In this document: positions 45,414 to 53,819 of the stretch, in pieces
Numbering within the stretch: the first letter of the stretch is position 1
Layout: every line of letters starts with the position of its first letter
Source of the DNA: Oceanobacillus piezotolerans
Lineage (GTDB): Bacteria > Bacillota > Bacilli > Bacillales > Amphibacillaceae
Length of the DNA stretch: 64,000 bases
Assembly (NCBI RefSeq): GCF_003665065.1
Contig: NZ_RCHR01000011.1
Span: 1 to 64,000 of the forward strand
Reading direction: 5' to 3'
Position numbers and translations under genes: made by a program
The notes under the pieces: model-generated
Told to the model about the DNA's origin: nothing
Seen by the model: the letters and a program-made list of their open reading frames with translations, nothing else
The model's database searches: none

Positions 45414-46166
45414 TTGAATCCTTTATATCAGGACAGTCCAGCTAATCGAAATGGATTAAATGAATGGAAAAGAGTTTTAATAGAAAAATTCGAAAAGAAA
45501 ATGACAAATAGAGGAAATCCATTCCCTTGTATCCCTGCTACAATCGGTTTCTCAACGAATCAATTACGATACGGCTTTGTTGGTGATCCTAGGAAGGAAG
45601 CAACGGTTAGAGAATTAGCGGATATATTAAGGGATTACACAGAAAGCTCACATGCATTTGGGGACTATACTTCGCTGATTGTTTTTTATCAATTACCGGA
45701 TGATATTAAAAAGACATATTCTGTCGAGGATTATGAGCAGTTATTCTGGCAACAGCTAAGCCAAATAGCTGCTAAAGATGAATTGCCATGGCCGGAGGAT
45801 ATTCCTGTTGAAGCTCATCACCCCATTTGGGAATACTGCTTTCACAGTGAACGATATTTCATGTACTGTGCAACACCAGCACATAAGCATCGGCAGAGCC
45901 GACACTTTGATACCATGATGCTTGCCATTACCCCAAGATGGGTCTTGGAGAGTTTTAATAAAGTAGAAAGCAGGACGGAGAAAATAAAAAAACGGATTAG
46001 GCAACGAATAACGAACTATGATTCTATTGAGGTCCATCCTGAGTTAAATAGTTACGGGAAAGAAGATAATTACGAGTGGAAGCAGTACTTTTTACGAGAT
46101 GATGACTCAGCTGCAGTACAGTGCCCCTTTCATCGTAAAAATACAGCTAGCAGCCTTTATGATTGA
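45414..46166 (+). CDS. YqcI/YcgG family protein (GntA-like heme N-oxygenase family)
   Basis: This 250-residue soluble protein of the YqcI/YcgG family has FPCIPATIGFSTNQLRYGF, DYTSLIVFYQLP, WEYCFHSERYFMYCATPAHKHRQSRHF and QCPFHRKNTASSLYD. GntA of guanitoxin biosynthesis, a heme-dependent N-hydroxylase, belongs to this family, so an oxidative reaction on a guanidine or amine is possible but not shown here. The TTG start at 45414 follows GGAGGTG; an ATG 15 bases earlier lies inside the ribosome binding site. The gene's last codons form part of its terminator. Confidence 0.8.
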   Translation: MNPLYQDSPANRNGLNEWKRVLIEKFEKKMTNRGNPFPCIPATIGFSTNQLRYGFVGDPRKEATVRELADILRDYTESSHAFGDYTSLIVFYQLPDDIKKTYSVEDYEQLFWQQLSQIAAKDELPWPEDIPVEAHHPIWEYCFHSERYFMYCATPAHKHRQSRHFDTMMLAITPRWVLESFNKVESRTEKIKKRIRQRITNYDSIEVHPELNSYGKEDNYEWKQYFLRDDDSAAVQCPFHRKNTASSLYD

Positions 46167-46180
46167 AGGCTGCTAGCTGT
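46143..46180 (+). terminator. Terminator overlapping the end of the YqcI/YcgG gene
   Basis: A 15-bp perfect stem (ACAGCTAGCAGCCTT and AAGGCTGCTAGCTGT, 8-base loop) spans the stop codon, so the left arm and loop are coding. It probably serves both this gene and the convergent protease gene. Confidence 0.75.
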
Positions 46181-46208
46181 CTACTGTGTACCTGTTCCCC
46201 ATGTCCCC

Positions 46209-47012
46209 TTAAGAAACAATCACTCCACTAAGTACCATCAACCCATTGAATAAAATATGCCATATCACTGCGGGAACGATACTTCTAGATTGGACTGTAA
46301 GAGCCCCGAAAAAAAATCCGCCCACACTAAAAGCAAGGCAGCTAATCCAAGAGAATCCCAGGCTGTAATGTTGCAATCCGAAACCAATGCTCGTTGTCAC
46401 GACCGCCCATCGACTTCCTAGGCTTTCTGTGAAACGGCTTAGTAAAACTCCCCTCCAAATATATTCTTCAAGTGCGGCATTCAGAATAGAGAAAATGATG
46501 ATGAACCACCAGATTTCCTGGAAGAAACTCCAGCTAAGGTTGACAATAAATGGCACAAAAACTATTAAATTAATCAACATTGCCTTATAGAGAAATGAGC
46601 TTACCTTTGTTTGACGAAAGCCGGCCCAAATAAATGGAATGTGAATCGGTTCATCCCATTTTGGTTTCTGCCAATAATGCATGATAGGAAGTCTGTAAAT
46701 AAGGGAAATTACGATCAATAGAACCAAGATAACGATCAGCGACAACCTATTGAGTATGATTCGGATTTCATCGGGCTTGATGTCTGCAATCCAATGTGTA
46801 TTTATATAGCCATAAAGAAAGAACCCGAATCCGAAAACCAATGTAGTCACAATAAACATTCTCATTGATTTATCGATGAATCTGAATCCTGCAGCTATTG
46901 CCCAAACAGTCAGCAAAGGATAGATTTCTGTTTGTATAATAAGTAATAGTGTGGTAAATAAACATAGTGCCGACAATTGATTACCCTTTTTCATATTCTT
47001 GGTCTTCTTCAT
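46209..47012 (-). CDS. CPBP family intramembrane metalloprotease
   Basis: This 267-residue membrane protein with about eight hydrophobic segments belongs to the CPBP/CAAX-like (Abi) protease family. Catalytic residues are Glu182-Glu183 and Arg187 in ALEEYIWRGVL, His215 in GFGLQHYSLGF and His252 in VIWHILFNG. The family acts on prenylated or small peptides and includes bacteriocin-immunity members. The ATG at 47012 has TAGGAGAG upstream; the longer frame is unlikely. No bacteriocin gene is recognised nearby. Confidence 0.85.
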   Translation of the reverse strand: MKKTKNMKKGNQLSALCLFTTLLLIIQTEIYPLLTVWAIAAGFRFIDKSMRMFIVTTLVFGFGFFLYGYINTHWIADIKPDEIRIILNRLSLIVILVLLIVISLIYRLPIMHYWQKPKWDEPIHIPFIWAGFRQTKVSSFLYKAMLINLIVFVPFIVNLSWSFFQEIWWFIIIFSILNAALEEYIWRGVLLSRFTESLGSRWAVVTTSIGFGLQHYSLGFSWISCLAFSVGGFFFGALTVQSRSIVPAVIWHILFNGLMVLSGVIVS

Positions 47013-47100
47013 AAACTTCTCTCCTATATACAACACCCGCTCTCGTCTTTGTCTTCGTTTCTAACTCCTCATTTTTCCCGTTTCTGGATCCTATTGCGTT

Positions 47101-47436
47101 TTACCTCTTTTTTTCTCTTCGCTTCTTTCTCCTGTTTTTACTTCGTTTCTTGCTCCTCTTTGTCCCCTGATTTTTACCTTGGACTTGGTTCTTAACTATC
47201 TTTACTCCAAATTTAATCACATCTTCTACTGGTATCTTCTCTATTAAGGTGGAAAGCGAAAGCTTCGAGTTAGCCGACGACTCTTCATTCGCTTGATTCT
47301 CTTGATTTTCTACTTTATTTAACTCTTGTTTAATAAATTCCTTCCATTCTTCATCGCTTGTTCTATTTACACTGGACAATATTTTTCCTTCCTCTGTGCC
47401 CTGTGTAGAATCAACTTCCTTGTGTGAATTATCCAT
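47101..47436 (-). CDS. Small protein with acidic head and strongly basic tail
   Basis: The ORF encodes 111 residues. It has an acidic, Gln/Asn/Glu-rich N-terminal half, a short helix LSTLIEKIPVEDVIKFGVKI near residues 60-80, and a Lys/Arg-only tail of about 20 residues starting at KRSKKRSK. No signal peptide or membrane segment is seen. A GGAGGTTTCC ribosome binding site precedes the ATG. The basic tail suggests binding to nucleic acid, polyphosphate or membranes. No family was recognised. Confidence 0.6.
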   Translation of the reverse strand: MDNSHKEVDSTQGTEEGKILSSVNRTSDEEWKEFIKQELNKVENQENQANEESSANSKLSLSTLIEKIPVEDVIKFGVKIVKNQVQGKNQGTKRSKKRSKNRRKKRREKKR

Positions 47437-47621
47437 TGATCGGAAACCTCCTCTTATACTTTTGTTTCCTGATTTTTTAGTTCATCTCTCTCTATTGTAT
47501 GTAAATTCGCTCTACTCGTTTGGGTTATAGTGGCTTTTATAGAGTAATAGTCAATTACCTAAAGAAACTAGGATATTTGTACATATACTAAACTAGTCTG
47601 ATAAGGCGGAGGTGTATAAGA

Positions 47622-47828
47622 ATGAGAAGAAAAAACATGGATATCAGTGATAAAATCTTATTCAGCATAGGTATGTATTTGTTCGTCGTATTATTTTTTA
47701 TACTAGCGGTGGGGGTTATTTTTGCATTGTTAGCATCATGGGGAGGCGGAAAACAAGAAGAAATAGGCGATACGGTTCCAATCCAAAATAAAGAGACAAG
47801 AAACAATGACATGCGCATCGATTCCTGA
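47622..47828 (+). CDS. Small single-pass membrane protein
   Basis: This 68-residue protein has one or two hydrophobic stretches (ILFSIGMYLFVVLFFILAVG, VIFALLASW) and a hydrophilic C-terminal tail. A GGCGGAGGTG ribosome binding site precedes the ATG. It lies 34 bases before the next small gene, so the two are probably an operon. No family was recognised. Confidence 0.65.
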   Translation: MRRKNMDISDKILFSIGMYLFVVLFFILAVGVIFALLASWGGGKQEEIGDTVPIQNKETRNNDMRIDS

Positions 47829-47862
47829 GGGCGATTAGAAATATCTAAAGGTGGTGAAGCAG

Positions 47863-48138
47863 TTGAATAAGACAAAAAACCAAGCGTTTTTGAAATTGTT
47901 GAAAAAATTCCCTCTATATGGCAGATACTTTTCTGCTAATTATATGAGGTCAATAAAAAAAGGAGCAGACATCGCTGAGAAAGAAATTCTGGCATCCTTA
48001 AAAGATCGGGATCAACCAATTGAATCCATGGCCAGGAAATTATATGAAGCCATTAAGATTGGTGTGTTACATGCAACAGAACAAATGCTTCTTCACGGAA
48101 TCGGCTGGGTTGAAAGAATGAAAGACAAATCTAAATAA
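47863..48138 (+). CDS. Small helical protein of unknown function
   Basis: The ORF encodes a basic 91-residue protein predicted to be helical, with an amphipathic C-terminal half (LYEAIKIGVLHATEQMLLHG, then IGWVERM). The pattern A-hydrophobic-K-x-G, T-x-Q-x-L, ER recurs in the small protein encoded at 55697-56011. The TTG start follows AAAGGTGGTGA, a near-perfect ribosome binding site; two upstream GTGs fall inside that site. A hairpin follows the stop codon. Confidence 0.6.
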   Translation: MNKTKNQAFLKLLKKFPLYGRYFSANYMRSIKKGADIAEKEILASLKDRDQPIESMARKLYEAIKIGVLHATEQMLLHGIGWVERMKDKSK

Positions 48139-48142
48139 AACC

Positions 48143-48237
48143 GCATTCGCTCGTTCCTGAGCGAATGTGCTAGTATTCTTATCCTTGGGTCGTTAAAATT
48201 TTAGCTAAGTGGAATGCCCTTCTCAGCTAAAATTTTT
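48143..48237. terminator. Two consecutive hairpins
   Basis: The first (CATTCGCTC 48144-48152 with GAGCGAATG 48159-48167) follows the small helical protein gene. The second (AAAATTTTAGCT 48195-48206 with AGCTAAAATTTT 48225-48236, then TT) is a 12-bp perfect stem with an 18-base loop. Together they likely insulate this unit from the convergent chorismate lyase operon. Confidence 0.6.
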
Positions 48238-48249
48238 ACTTTTCCAACG

Positions 48250-48649
48250 TGGAACAAATAAATAAAATGTCTATAAATTAATCCTCTATGGCTGAAGTTA
48301 TCGCAGGTAACTGGCTATAAGACCTTAACGATAGAATTCGAGTGAAACAAGAATTGTTAGCGGGGAACTGGCAGCCAGTCATTTCACGATTGGCTCGGCC
48401 CTATAGGATAAGGAAGACTTCGGCAGCGAGACATCTTACGAAGAAAAAAGTGCTCTTATTTTTCAAAGACGTAGGCCCCTGGAGATGCCAGAGACAAAAG
48501 GGGGGCGATAGGGCGAGTAACCGCAGTCCAAGGCAGTCGAGGGTTTAGCCTTTGTTCTTTCGTAGTGAGGGAGATAAGGGAATCCCCACTGGGTGGCATT
48601 GACTATGACTGGTTCCAAGGAAGACCTCTCTATTTGTAGAACGAGCTGT
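48250..48649. other. G+C-rich intergenic stretch of unknown nature
   Basis: About 400 bases downstream of the chorismate lyase gene are clearly richer in G+C than the surrounding intergenic DNA. They contain near-repeats such as AGGTAACTGGC / GGGAACTGGC and runs like GGGGGGCGATAGGGCGAG. No protein was convincing in any frame. It may be a worn repeat element or a structured RNA. It shares only the short string TAGCCTTTGTTC with the MITE interior at 22.8 kb. Confidence 0.35.
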
Positions 48650-49237
48650 TCAGTCGCCTGTTTCCTCTTTGAACTCTTGGAGTACACGATGCTCGATAAT
48701 GTTTGGATGGAAATACTCGAGCATCTCAATACCTGGTTCTCTACCGAAATACATACCATATCGTTTGTAAGGCACCTTCTCGTCTATATCAGAAAAATGA
48801 AGCTTCATCTGCTGTTGAAACAAGTCAACCGCTTCCTCTTCATTGACGAATCCAGCGTCTGTCACCTTACGAAAGGAGCGTATTCCAAGTGAGCTCATTG
48901 CTTTTCCGATTCCTTTCTTCTGTTGTGCAATGCTTTTAAACAAAGCAGGTGGTACATGCTTTGCATATACCAACGCAATATTATGGGATACAACAAATCC
49001 ACTTTTTTCCCCAATTAGTACCGATTCCCGGATATAATATGGAGCACCGGAAGTTTCAATGAGCAACTTTGGATCATCTTCATTGATTTGTTCTTGCCGA
49101 ATTACTTGTACCTTAACCTTCTCGTTCAAAAGTATTTCCAAAAAATCCGTTGTCCGTCCATCTGTCACTAATAGTAAGTCTAGTATTATTGCTTGTAATA
49201 TCTTCGAAGCATTCTGCTCAGACTGAGAATCTTTCAC
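48650..49237 (-). CDS. Chorismate lyase, Rv2949c type (DUF98): 4-hydroxybenzoate synthase
   Basis: The ORF encodes a 195-residue protein resembling M. tuberculosis Rv2949c along its length: LLLVTDGRTTDFLEILLNEK, VKVQVIRQEQ, YYIRESVLIGEKSGFVVSHN (cf. RYIILKG..SEHLFVAAES), and GIGKAMSSLGIRSFRKV (cf. DPLGEVMAASHIETFKE). Rv2949c cleaves chorismate to 4-hydroxybenzoate plus pyruvate. It starts at GTG with GGGGGTGAG upstream. It follows a DAHP synthase and two adenylate-forming ligases in one operon, which strongly supports 4-hydroxybenzoate as product. The C-terminal 25 residues are extra and acidic. Confidence 0.8.
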   Translation of the reverse strand: MKDSQSEQNASKILQAIILDLLLVTDGRTTDFLEILLNEKVKVQVIRQEQINEDDPKLLIETSGAPYYIRESVLIGEKSGFVVSHNIALVYAKHVPPALFKSIAQQKKGIGKAMSSLGIRSFRKVTDAGFVNEEEAVDLFQQQMKLHFSDIDEKVPYKRYGMYFGREPGIEMLEYFHPNIIEHRVLQEFKEETGD

Positions 49238-49275
49238 GCTCTCACCCCCATTAAGCCTATTTTGTCAGGTGTAAT

Positions 49276-50097
49276 TTAGCTCCTTAATCGATACAAACCG
49301 GAATCTACCATACCGTCCCAGAACGCCTGAAACTCCTTCATGTTCAGTTGCTGGTCCTTGTCGGAAAGCGCAGTTTCAGGATCAGGGTGAGTCTCGACCA
49401 TAATCCCATCTGCCCCAGCAGCAAGTGCAGCCTTTGCACACGGCAAGAGAATATCTTTACGCCCGGCGGAGTGAGTGACATCTACGAGCACCGGAAGATG
49501 CGTTTTCAGCTTTAATATAGGAACAGCAGAAATATCAAGGGTATTTCGAGTCTCTGTCTCAAAAGTACGAATGCCCCGTTCCATTAACATCACTTGGTCA
49601 TTCCCATAATGCAAAATATATTCTGCAGCAAAGATAAACTCCTCCAATGTAGCGGAAAGCCCACGCTTCAGTAAAACTGGTTTTTTCGCTTCCCCGACTG
49701 CTTTCAGCAAATCAAAGTTCTGCATGTTACGTGCACCGATTTGAAAAATATCGATATAAGGTTCCGCTACATCGATTTGATTCGGACTCATAATTTCACT
49801 GATTGTCACCAAATCGTGACTGTCAGCTACCTCCTTCATCATCTTCAAGCCTTTTTCCCCAAGTCCTTGGAAACTGTAAGGAGAGGTTCTCGGCTTGAAC
49901 GCTCCACCACGCATGATCGTTAAGCCCATTTTTTTTAGAGTGGATGCAACCGTTTCAAGCTGCTCTCTCGATTCAACGGAGCAAGGACCAGCGATTAGTG
50001 TATGAGCAGAACCACCTATTACTGTGTTCTTCACTTTAATGATCGTATCCTCGCTTTTATAATCACGGCTTACGAGAAGTTGTGATTTAGTACTCAA
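49276..50097 (-). CDS. 3-deoxy-7-phosphoheptulonate (DAHP) synthase without chorismate mutase domain
   Basis: This 273-residue type I-beta DAHP synthase condenses PEP and erythrose 4-phosphate, the entry step to chorismate. Motifs are [68 protein letters not shown] and [14 protein letters not shown]. subtilis AroA carries an N-terminal chorismate mutase regulatory domain (about 358 residues in all); here only about 25 residues precede the barrel, so feedback control by chorismate/prephenate is probably lost. It starts at TTG after AAAGGATGG. It sits inside a biosynthetic operon, indicating a dedicated supply enzyme. Confidence 0.9.
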   Translation of the reverse strand: MSTKSQLLVSRDYKSEDTIIKVKNTVIGGSAHTLIAGPCSVESREQLETVASTLKKMGLTIMRGGAFKPRTSPYSFQGLGEKGLKMMKEVADSHDLVTISEIMSPNQIDVAEPYIDIFQIGARNMQNFDLLKAVGEAKKPVLLKRGLSATLEEFIFAAEYILHYGNDQVMLMERGIRTFETETRNTLDISAVPILKLKTHLPVLVDVTHSAGRKDILLPCAKAALAAGADGIMVETHPDPETALSDKDQQLNMKEFQAFWDGMVDSGLYRLRS

Positions 50098-50162
50098 ATG
50101 TAACCATCCTTTCTATTGATAGATTAGATATATGAAACGTTCTTGACCACGCTCTGTATGCA

Positions 50163-51398
50163 TTAGGCACCGTTATTTCGTGTTTTGATATAGACAGGCT
50201 TTGTCGATGGTGTGTTATCCATAAGGCTTACTCGATCGAGCATTATCGTTATTTCCACCGTAATTGGCACTTGCAGTTGTTTGGATAGGAAAGACTGAAC
50301 ATCTTCCTCTGACCACTTTTCAGCTTCATGTGAATCTAATAAAACGTGCAATCCTTCTTCCTGTTCAATCACCTTCCACGCATCCGGGACAGGTGACAAC
50401 GCATAGATCGCTTCTTGGATATCACTCGCATCCAGGATGATATCTCCAAAATGGATTCGTTCCCGACTTCTACCATAATGAGTCAGTTGTGTTCCGGATC
50501 GATTACAAGGACATTTATCTGGTTCTATTGAGATAATATCCTCGTTAAAATAACGGAGCAGAGGCGAACCCTGATGGGAAAGTGTCGTGATGACCGCATA
50601 CCCTTTTTCTCCATAGGGGACATCCTTTGTACCTTCCTCATTCAACACTTCCACAATGAAATCTTCTTCTACAATATGCATGTTGCCATGCTCACACATC
50701 GTTGCAATATTCGCGGTTTCCGTTAAACCGTACATGTTAAATACAGACGCACCCCACAGCTTTTCTATATGCTGTTTGCGCTTGTCGCCCAAGAGTTCAC
50801 CAGCAACACATATGGCACGCAAAGCAGGGAAGTCTTTACTGGGGTCCATACCACTTAGTCGAGCTACTTCAGCCAAGAGCTCCATCTCTCGCGGAAGTCC
50901 CGCCAAAACCGTGACGTCAAGCCGTTTGATCAAGCTAATAACCCTTGAGTAAGGAGTTACTACCGTACGTCCACTAGCGGGGACAACCCCTGCTCCAGTC
51001 TGCCAGGCTGCCTGCTGCATTAAAAAGGCAGGTAATGCAAGAGCGTAAGGAAAGCGGATGAGCACAAGATCTTCAGCCGTCAAATGGACGCCACATTCTT
51101 TTAGTTGTCTTCCACCTGTTACCAAATCCTCTTGTGTAAACCACGAACTGGCGGGCTCCCCAGTTGTTCCGGTTGATTCGAAATATTGAGCTATCTCCTT
51201 CCTATCAACAGCAAGAGGACCGAAAAGGCCTGCTTCTCGTAAATCCTGCTTTGTCGTTAGTGGAAGTGTCTTGATGTGCGAAAGTCCAATGTCTTCTTTG
51301 GGACAATCTGATAATTTCTTTTTGTATAGAGGGGATTTTTGAATGCGTGCAACCAACTCCTGAAACTTTCTCTCCCTCTCTTTATCGACGTCAATCAT
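50163..51398 (-). CDS. PaaK-like adenylate-forming ligase (copy 2)
   Basis: This 411-residue AMP-forming enzyme of the phenylacetate-CoA ligase (PaaK/CapK) type has the P-loop FESTGTTGEPASSWF, the adenine motif FNMYGLTETANIATMCEHG (note CEH), a CPCNRSG pair of cysteines as in PaaK zinc-like sites, and the terminal catalytic-lysine region NTPSTKPVYIK. It activates a carboxylic acid as acyl-AMP, then transfers it to CoA, a carrier or an amine. Given the chorismate lyase in the same operon, 4-hydroxybenzoate is the prime candidate. The ATG follows GAGAGGAGGTG, 30 bases after copy 1. Confidence 0.85.
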   Translation of the reverse strand: MIDVDKERERKFQELVARIQKSPLYKKKLSDCPKEDIGLSHIKTLPLTTKQDLREAGLFGPLAVDRKEIAQYFESTGTTGEPASSWFTQEDLVTGGRQLKECGVHLTAEDLVLIRFPYALALPAFLMQQAAWQTGAGVVPASGRTVVTPYSRVISLIKRLDVTVLAGLPREMELLAEVARLSGMDPSKDFPALRAICVAGELLGDKRKQHIEKLWGASVFNMYGLTETANIATMCEHGNMHIVEEDFIVEVLNEEGTKDVPYGEKGYAVITTLSHQGSPLLRYFNEDIISIEPDKCPCNRSGTQLTHYGRSRERIHFGDIILDASDIQEAIYALSPVPDAWKVIEQEEGLHVLLDSHEAEKWSEEDVQSFLSKQLQVPITVEITIMLDRVSLMDNTPSTKPVYIKTRNNGA

Positions 51399-51428
51399 AG
51401 AAGCACCTCCTCTCTCCTATTTACTTCT

Positions 51429-52775
51429 CTACGTGAACACTCTGGTTGCTTTGCCAAACGTACGAGGAATATCATCCCTAATAACTACTTCACAGTCGAT
51501 CCCAATTCGATCAGCCATATGCTGCTTAATCTTGTTTGCCAATTGATCGTTACTCAGCTCCGTTCTAAACTTCTCGGCTTCAATGATTAACGATCCTTGG
51601 TCCAGCTTAAGATGATACCATAAGCCTACTTCTGGGAGCTCCATGAGAAAATGTTCGATGATGAAAGGAGAATAATCTTCTTCCCCTATGCGTAGCATGT
51701 GCTCCTTTCTTCCTCTTAGCTGGAGAACGTCCATAGTGATACCACAATCGCATTTTGATTTTCGTAAGACACCGAGATCTCCAGATCGATAGCGTACCAT
51801 CGGCATTCCTTCACGTAACAGCGTTGTAACAACGATTTCTCCAGTTCTCCCGTGAGGTAATACTTTCCCTGATTCCGGGTCAATGATCTCTACTTTTACA
51901 TGTCCTTCCATAATGTGGTAGCCATTGTGCTTACTGCATTCTACACCGATAACTCCACACTCGGTGGAACCGTAGAAAAAGGAGACTTCACATCCCCACC
52001 ATTTTTCCAGCCGCTCGCGAAAGGTGGACGAACATCCTTCGCCAGTAAGCCAAATTTTCTTCAAACGTATATCTTTTCCAATCTGGATACCGTATTTCTC
52101 ACTTTCTTCTACTAGAAGTGCTGCATAAGAAGGCGTTGTCGCAAGGACCGTTGCTTGATATTCCTTCAATAATTCCAGGGACTTATCAACTGGGGCCATG
52201 TAACCCCCCTTGCCTATCGACAAAACTGCTGTACCAAACGCAAATTGGAACAAGCGCTGAAAGCCAAGGCCTGGAAGCGCAAATTCATATGGAAGTGCAA
52301 CGGCCGCTACATCATCTTCTGTTTCTTTAAACAGTTCCAGATACTTTGGCAGTAAATCGTAAACATATTGATCAGCAAGCGTATAAGCAGTATAGATTGG
52401 CTTACCCGAAGTACCACTAGTAAGGTGAACTTGGCCGATATCCTTCGATTCCACACACAGTATCTTATCTTTATCCCCTCTAATAACATCTTTTTCTAGC
52501 ATCGGTACGGAAGCTAATTGATCTAGGTTCTCAATTTCGGGAGCCGTGAACCCACTTTCTTCTAATTTCGAACGATAGTATTCATTATGTTCCCATACAT
52601 GAGCTAGAGTAGCGTTAATAGCTTTTAACTGATAGTCTTCTAGTCTTTCACGAGGAAGTTTTTCAATCGTTTTCCCTTCTTCATCTAATTGTTTATAAAA
52701 TGGTTTAAATTGTTCGAGATGTGATGAATGTTTATCAATAGAGACCTCCATTTTATGGGTTTGAAGTTTCTTCAT
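51429..52775 (-). CDS. PaaK-like adenylate-forming ligase (copy 1)
   Basis: This 448-residue PaaK/CapK-type adenylate-forming enzyme has the P-loop VHLTSGTSGKPIYTAYT, motif VSFFYGSTECGVIGVECSKH, the YRSGDLG hinge region, a CDCG cysteine pair, and the C-terminal lysine in TFGKATRVFT. It differs from copy 2 throughout, so the two probably act on different acids or on successive steps. It is the first gene of the four-gene minus-strand operon, with TGGAGGATG before the ATG. No thiolation (carrier) domain or free carrier protein is visible nearby. Confidence 0.85.
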   Translation of the reverse strand: MKKLQTHKMEVSIDKHSSHLEQFKPFYKQLDEEGKTIEKLPRERLEDYQLKAINATLAHVWEHNEYYRSKLEESGFTAPEIENLDQLASVPMLEKDVIRGDKDKILCVESKDIGQVHLTSGTSGKPIYTAYTLADQYVYDLLPKYLELFKETEDDVAAVALPYEFALPGLGFQRLFQFAFGTAVLSIGKGGYMAPVDKSLELLKEYQATVLATTPSYAALLVEESEKYGIQIGKDIRLKKIWLTGEGCSSTFRERLEKWWGCEVSFFYGSTECGVIGVECSKHNGYHIMEGHVKVEIIDPESGKVLPHGRTGEIVVTTLLREGMPMVRYRSGDLGVLRKSKCDCGITMDVLQLRGRKEHMLRIGEEDYSPFIIEHFLMELPEVGLWYHLKLDQGSLIIEAEKFRTELSNDQLANKIKQHMADRIGIDCEVVIRDDIPRTFGKATRVFT

Positions 52776-53611
52776 TGTTCATCCTCCATTTCATTTAATT
52801 TTTCAAGCTTCACAGCAACCTTGTGTGATGCTTTGTTCCTCTTAGAATCAGATTTCCCGTTACTTTCCTAAATATCAGTCATTCGGCTTACTTAATAAAG
52901 CCCTTCATGTTCAGCTTCTATTATTTAGGCCACTGAATCATGTATAAAAGATAATTAACTTTACAATTTTTCCTATTTGCCTATTATCGACTTAACTAGT
53001 TTGTGCCAACAATATGGGATACTGGTTTCTTTTCTGTAGTTTCTTTTCCTTTTATTTCTTACTTATCTAGTTCTTTTATCACTTGAAATTGAACTACGTA
53101 TATCTTTATAAAATGCTAAATAAACAGTATTTGATTCGGACATACACATATTATTTTTTAAATGGGTCATTTAGACAAACAGACCTTTTAAATCTACATA
53201 CCTTATATAGTAAGAGACGATTATGTTATGAAGGGCATCTTTGGCGTCTCTTGGAAACTATATTGTATAAAGCAGGACGGAATCTCCGCAACAAAGCCTC
53301 CTACCAACTTATTTCTTTAAATACTATGTATTTGGTTCAGTATGAATCTATCGATATTCACCTCTTTTCTTCAATCTTTTTCCGTTTACTTTTCTTGTTT
53401 TTGTTACCTTTAACACGCTTTTTTCTTCTTTATATCTTTCTATCATTCATGTTTTCTTCTGCAGCCTTTTCTGTTGGTAAAATGCATGGATAATTAGTCT
53501 ATTTGGCATAAGCATACATTTTATAAAATATTAGGGATTCATCCAAACCGACCATAGAAACCACACATATAGTACTGGCACAAATCGATTTTTAAAAGAA
53601 AGGGTTGATTC
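52776..53611. other. Divergent control region between the ligase operon and the TPR cluster
   Basis: This 836-base AT-rich region lies between two divergently transcribed units. A plus-strand open frame at 53083-53493 is Leu/Phe/Tyr-rich, lacks a ribosome binding site and looks accidental. No riboswitch, T-box or clear operator was recognised. Confidence 0.4.
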
Positions 53612-53806
53612 ATGTTGTTGAGATTGGAGAATGAGCAAGATGTTGAATACCTCAATGCACCTCATCTGATAAGCTGTCCAACCAATGGATACGATCAAGA
53701 GAGACTATTTTTACTAGATTTTAAAAACAGCGCTTCAGCAAAGCTTGACACTGGCAGTTTTTCGGAATTTACATTGCTTAAGAATAAAATCAAATTCTTT
53801 CGTTAG
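53612..53806 (+). CDS. Small protein of unknown function
   Basis: The ORF encodes a 64-residue soluble protein (LRLENEQDVEYLNAPHLISC, then a basic C-terminus LKNKIKFFR). AAAGGG lies seven bases before the ATG, and the stop is 13 bases before the next gene, so it is plausibly the first gene of the TPR cluster. No family was recognised. Confidence 0.45.
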   Translation: MLLRLENEQDVEYLNAPHLISCPTNGYDQERLFLLDFKNSASAKLDTGSFSEFTLLKNKIKFFR

Positions 53807-53819
53807 GAGGGATATTAAA

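Noticed and set aside
46209..47012. CPBP protease as bacteriocin immunity within a bacteriocin locus
   Set aside because: No leader peptide, double-glycine motif or modification/transport genes are visible nearby.
48342..48548. 68-codon frame in the G+C-rich stretch
   Set aside because: Starts without a ribosome binding site and has a basic, Pro/Arg/Ser composition with no motif; more likely non-coding.
53083..53493. 136-codon open frame in the divergent control region
   Set aside because: Leu/Phe/Tyr-rich composition typical of AT-rich non-coding DNA, no ribosome binding site, no recognisable motif.
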